Shown one piece after another: positions 62,957 through 64,000 of a stretch of DNA of 64,000 bases. Every line of letters starts with the position of its first letter. Position 1 is the first letter of the stretch. Origin of the DNA: Planctomycetota bacterium (GTDB lineage: Bacteria; Planctomycetota; JACQVV01; JASMLP01); contig JASMLP010000147.1 of assembly GCA_030748635.1 (NCBI GenBank), positions 62,001 through 126,000 of the forward strand. Direction: 5' to 3'. The notes beneath the pieces were generated by a model. The model saw only the letters and a list, made by a program, of their open reading frames with translations. It searched no databases and was not told where the DNA came from. Both the position numbers and the translations under genes were made by a program.

Positions 62957-64000
62957 ATGTCTGAAAAATGGATTCAACTCGCCCTAACCCTGGCTCTCCT
63001 CCTCCTTTTCCCGACCCAGGAAAACCTACTGGCTCAGGAAGCGCCGCCCAAACCGGAAAAACAACAACCTCCGAAATCTCCTCCGTCCGAGCCGAAGCCC
63101 CCGGCCAGTTCCCCGGAAAAAACCCCTCCCGCTGAGTCGGACCCCTCGAACAGTTCGCCGGCAAAAGCCCCTTCCAAGAACACAAATCGTTCCGAACCGA
63201 CCTACAAACTCAATCTCGGCCTGTACTACCGGGTCGACTGGCCCGACTCAAGCCGCCAATTCATGATACCGTTCTTCGATTCTAGCTACGACCGATCCCG
63301 CCAGATGAACCAATTTAGACTCTGGCCGCTACTCTCGGGATACTACACGGACCAGCAGTCCGACTACTGGTACAGTTTTCCCCTCTTCACCGTGGCCGGC
63401 ACTCTCCAGCGACCCGATCTTCGTGTCTCCGGCTTCGCTTCACTCCCCCTGCTCACCTTTCAGTACGAAGTCGAACAGGAGTCCAGAAATCAACACTCTT
63501 CCCAGTGGTTCTGCCTTCCTCTTCTTTCTCTGGTCAGCAAACAGAGTGGTCCACGCGGAACCGTGCACATCGAGGAAATGACCTGGGCCTCCCCCTTTCT
63601 CCACAACTTCGAACAGTCCCTCAGCGCCAAGAAAGATGGTAAGAACAAAAAGCTTCAGATCGAAAAGCTCGAACTAGCTCCTCTCCATTTCCTGCTCTCT
63701 CGAGGGCGAGCCCAGTACGATCTCAGCATAATCAGCGATACTCGCTGGCAAAACGATCGCCGTTTTCGACTTTTTCAGACACTCGATCTTTCTGTGATTG
63801 AATTTCACAAAAGATACAATTCTCGTTTTCCTGGATACGAAATATCCAAACTCCAGCAAAGAGTGCGTGACATTCAAGGAGAACGAGCTCTCAAAGTGGA
63901 TGAAATCCCCTTTGATTCTCAAGGCACTCCAACCACCCACTTCGGCTTCTTGGACCCTTTTTTCAGTGTCGAGTCCAACGCCAACGGATACCAACGCATC
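62957..64000 (+). CDS. Exported protein, 5' part (runs off the window)
   Basis: From ATG 62957 an open frame of 348 codons continues without a stop to the window edge. Residues about 5-26 form a signal peptide (LALTLALLLLFPTQENLLA). A Pro/Lys/Ser-rich spacer follows (about 28-80), then a beta-rich region with many aromatic residues (LNLGLYYRVDWPDSSRQ, YYTDQQSDYWYSFPLFTV). This alternation is reminiscent of outer-membrane beta-barrel or surface proteins, but no family was recognised. The C-terminus is missing. Confidence 0.72.
   Translation, partial: MSEKWIQLALTLALLLLFPTQENLLAQEAPPKPEKQQPPKSPPSEPKPPASSPEKTPPAESDPSNSSPAKAPSKNTNRSEPTYKLNLGLYYRVDWPDSSRQFMIPFFDSSYDRSRQMNQFRLWPLLSGYYTDQQSDYWYSFPLFTVAGTLQRPDLRVSGFASLPLLTFQYEVEQESRNQHSSQWFCLPLLSLVSKQSGPRGTVHIEEMTWASPFLHNFEQSLSAKKDGKNKKLQIEKLELAPLHFLLSRGRAQYDLSIISDTRWQNDRRFRLFQTLDLSVIEFHKRYNSRFPGYEISKLQQRVRDIQGERALKVDEIPFDSQGTPTTHFGFLDPFFSVESNANGYQRI

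Noticed and set aside
1..64000. tRNA, rRNA, CRISPR array, insertion sequence or prophage
   Set aside because: No cloverleaf-like segment with a TTCRA arm, repeat-spacer array, transposase motif or phage structural gene was recognised by eye.

Overview
The window is a gene-dense stretch of bacterial chromosome, GC-rich by eye. It looks like a Gram-negative-type bacterium with a complex regulatory repertoire, most plausibly Planctomycetota or a close neighbour. The evidence is indirect: a short CxxC zinc-ribbon membrane protein, a DUF1080 glycosidase-like secreted protein, a DUF3754/TMEM143 protein, HEAT/TPR membrane proteins, a Hanks-type kinase, SpoIIE-type phosphatases, a giant AsmA-like protein and a lipopolysaccharide-kinase-family protein. 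No rRNA, tRNA, CRISPR array, prophage or insertion sequence was seen, so the taxonomy stays provisional.

Layout. 1-7.6 kb: start of an alanine racemase gene, an FHA/histidine-kinase-like ATPase, a HEAT/TPR exported protein, a giant serine hydroxymethyltransferase-GcvT fusion, a PilZ protein and a lipoprotein. 7.6-11.5 kb: a divergent QueC-like gene facing a pteridine-reductase-like SDR, QueD and a hydrolase, then ThiI. 11.5-25.5 kb: membrane TPR and HEAT proteins, an orphan adenine-type DNA methylase, two coiled-coil membrane proteins, a GT87-like glycosyltransferase, an SRPBCC protein and a DUF1080-DUF3754 pair. 25.6-36.5 kb: PurM and a lipoprotein, then a tightly coupled envelope/signalling operon (AsmA-like, zinc-ribbon TM protein, YihY, four-zinc-finger PP2C phosphatase, small protein). 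36.5-46 kb: a FAD oxidoreductase, an alkyltransferase-AlkA fusion with a GDPD, PEP carboxykinase, an exported NlpC/P60-like protein, and a GAF-GAF-PP2C phosphatase with an SDR. 46-64 kb: a long GreA, a WaaP-like protein, a DtxR regulator, a five-gene minus-strand set (ALDH7, aldo-keto reductase, Ser/Thr kinase, hisE, hisG), a GH18 lipoprotein, a giant GlmS-like protein, and an exported protein running off the right edge.

Genes are tightly packed. Operon partners often overlap by 1-4 bases, and several convergent pairs overlap at their 3' ends. A recurring pattern is a good -10 hexamer ending 5-9 bases before the start codon at the head of a transcription unit. This suggests widespread leaderless mRNAs, while operon-internal genes carry Shine-Dalgarno sites. 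Signalling genes (FHA-ATPase, two PP2C phosphatases, Ser/Thr kinase, PilZ) are spread among metabolic and envelope genes.
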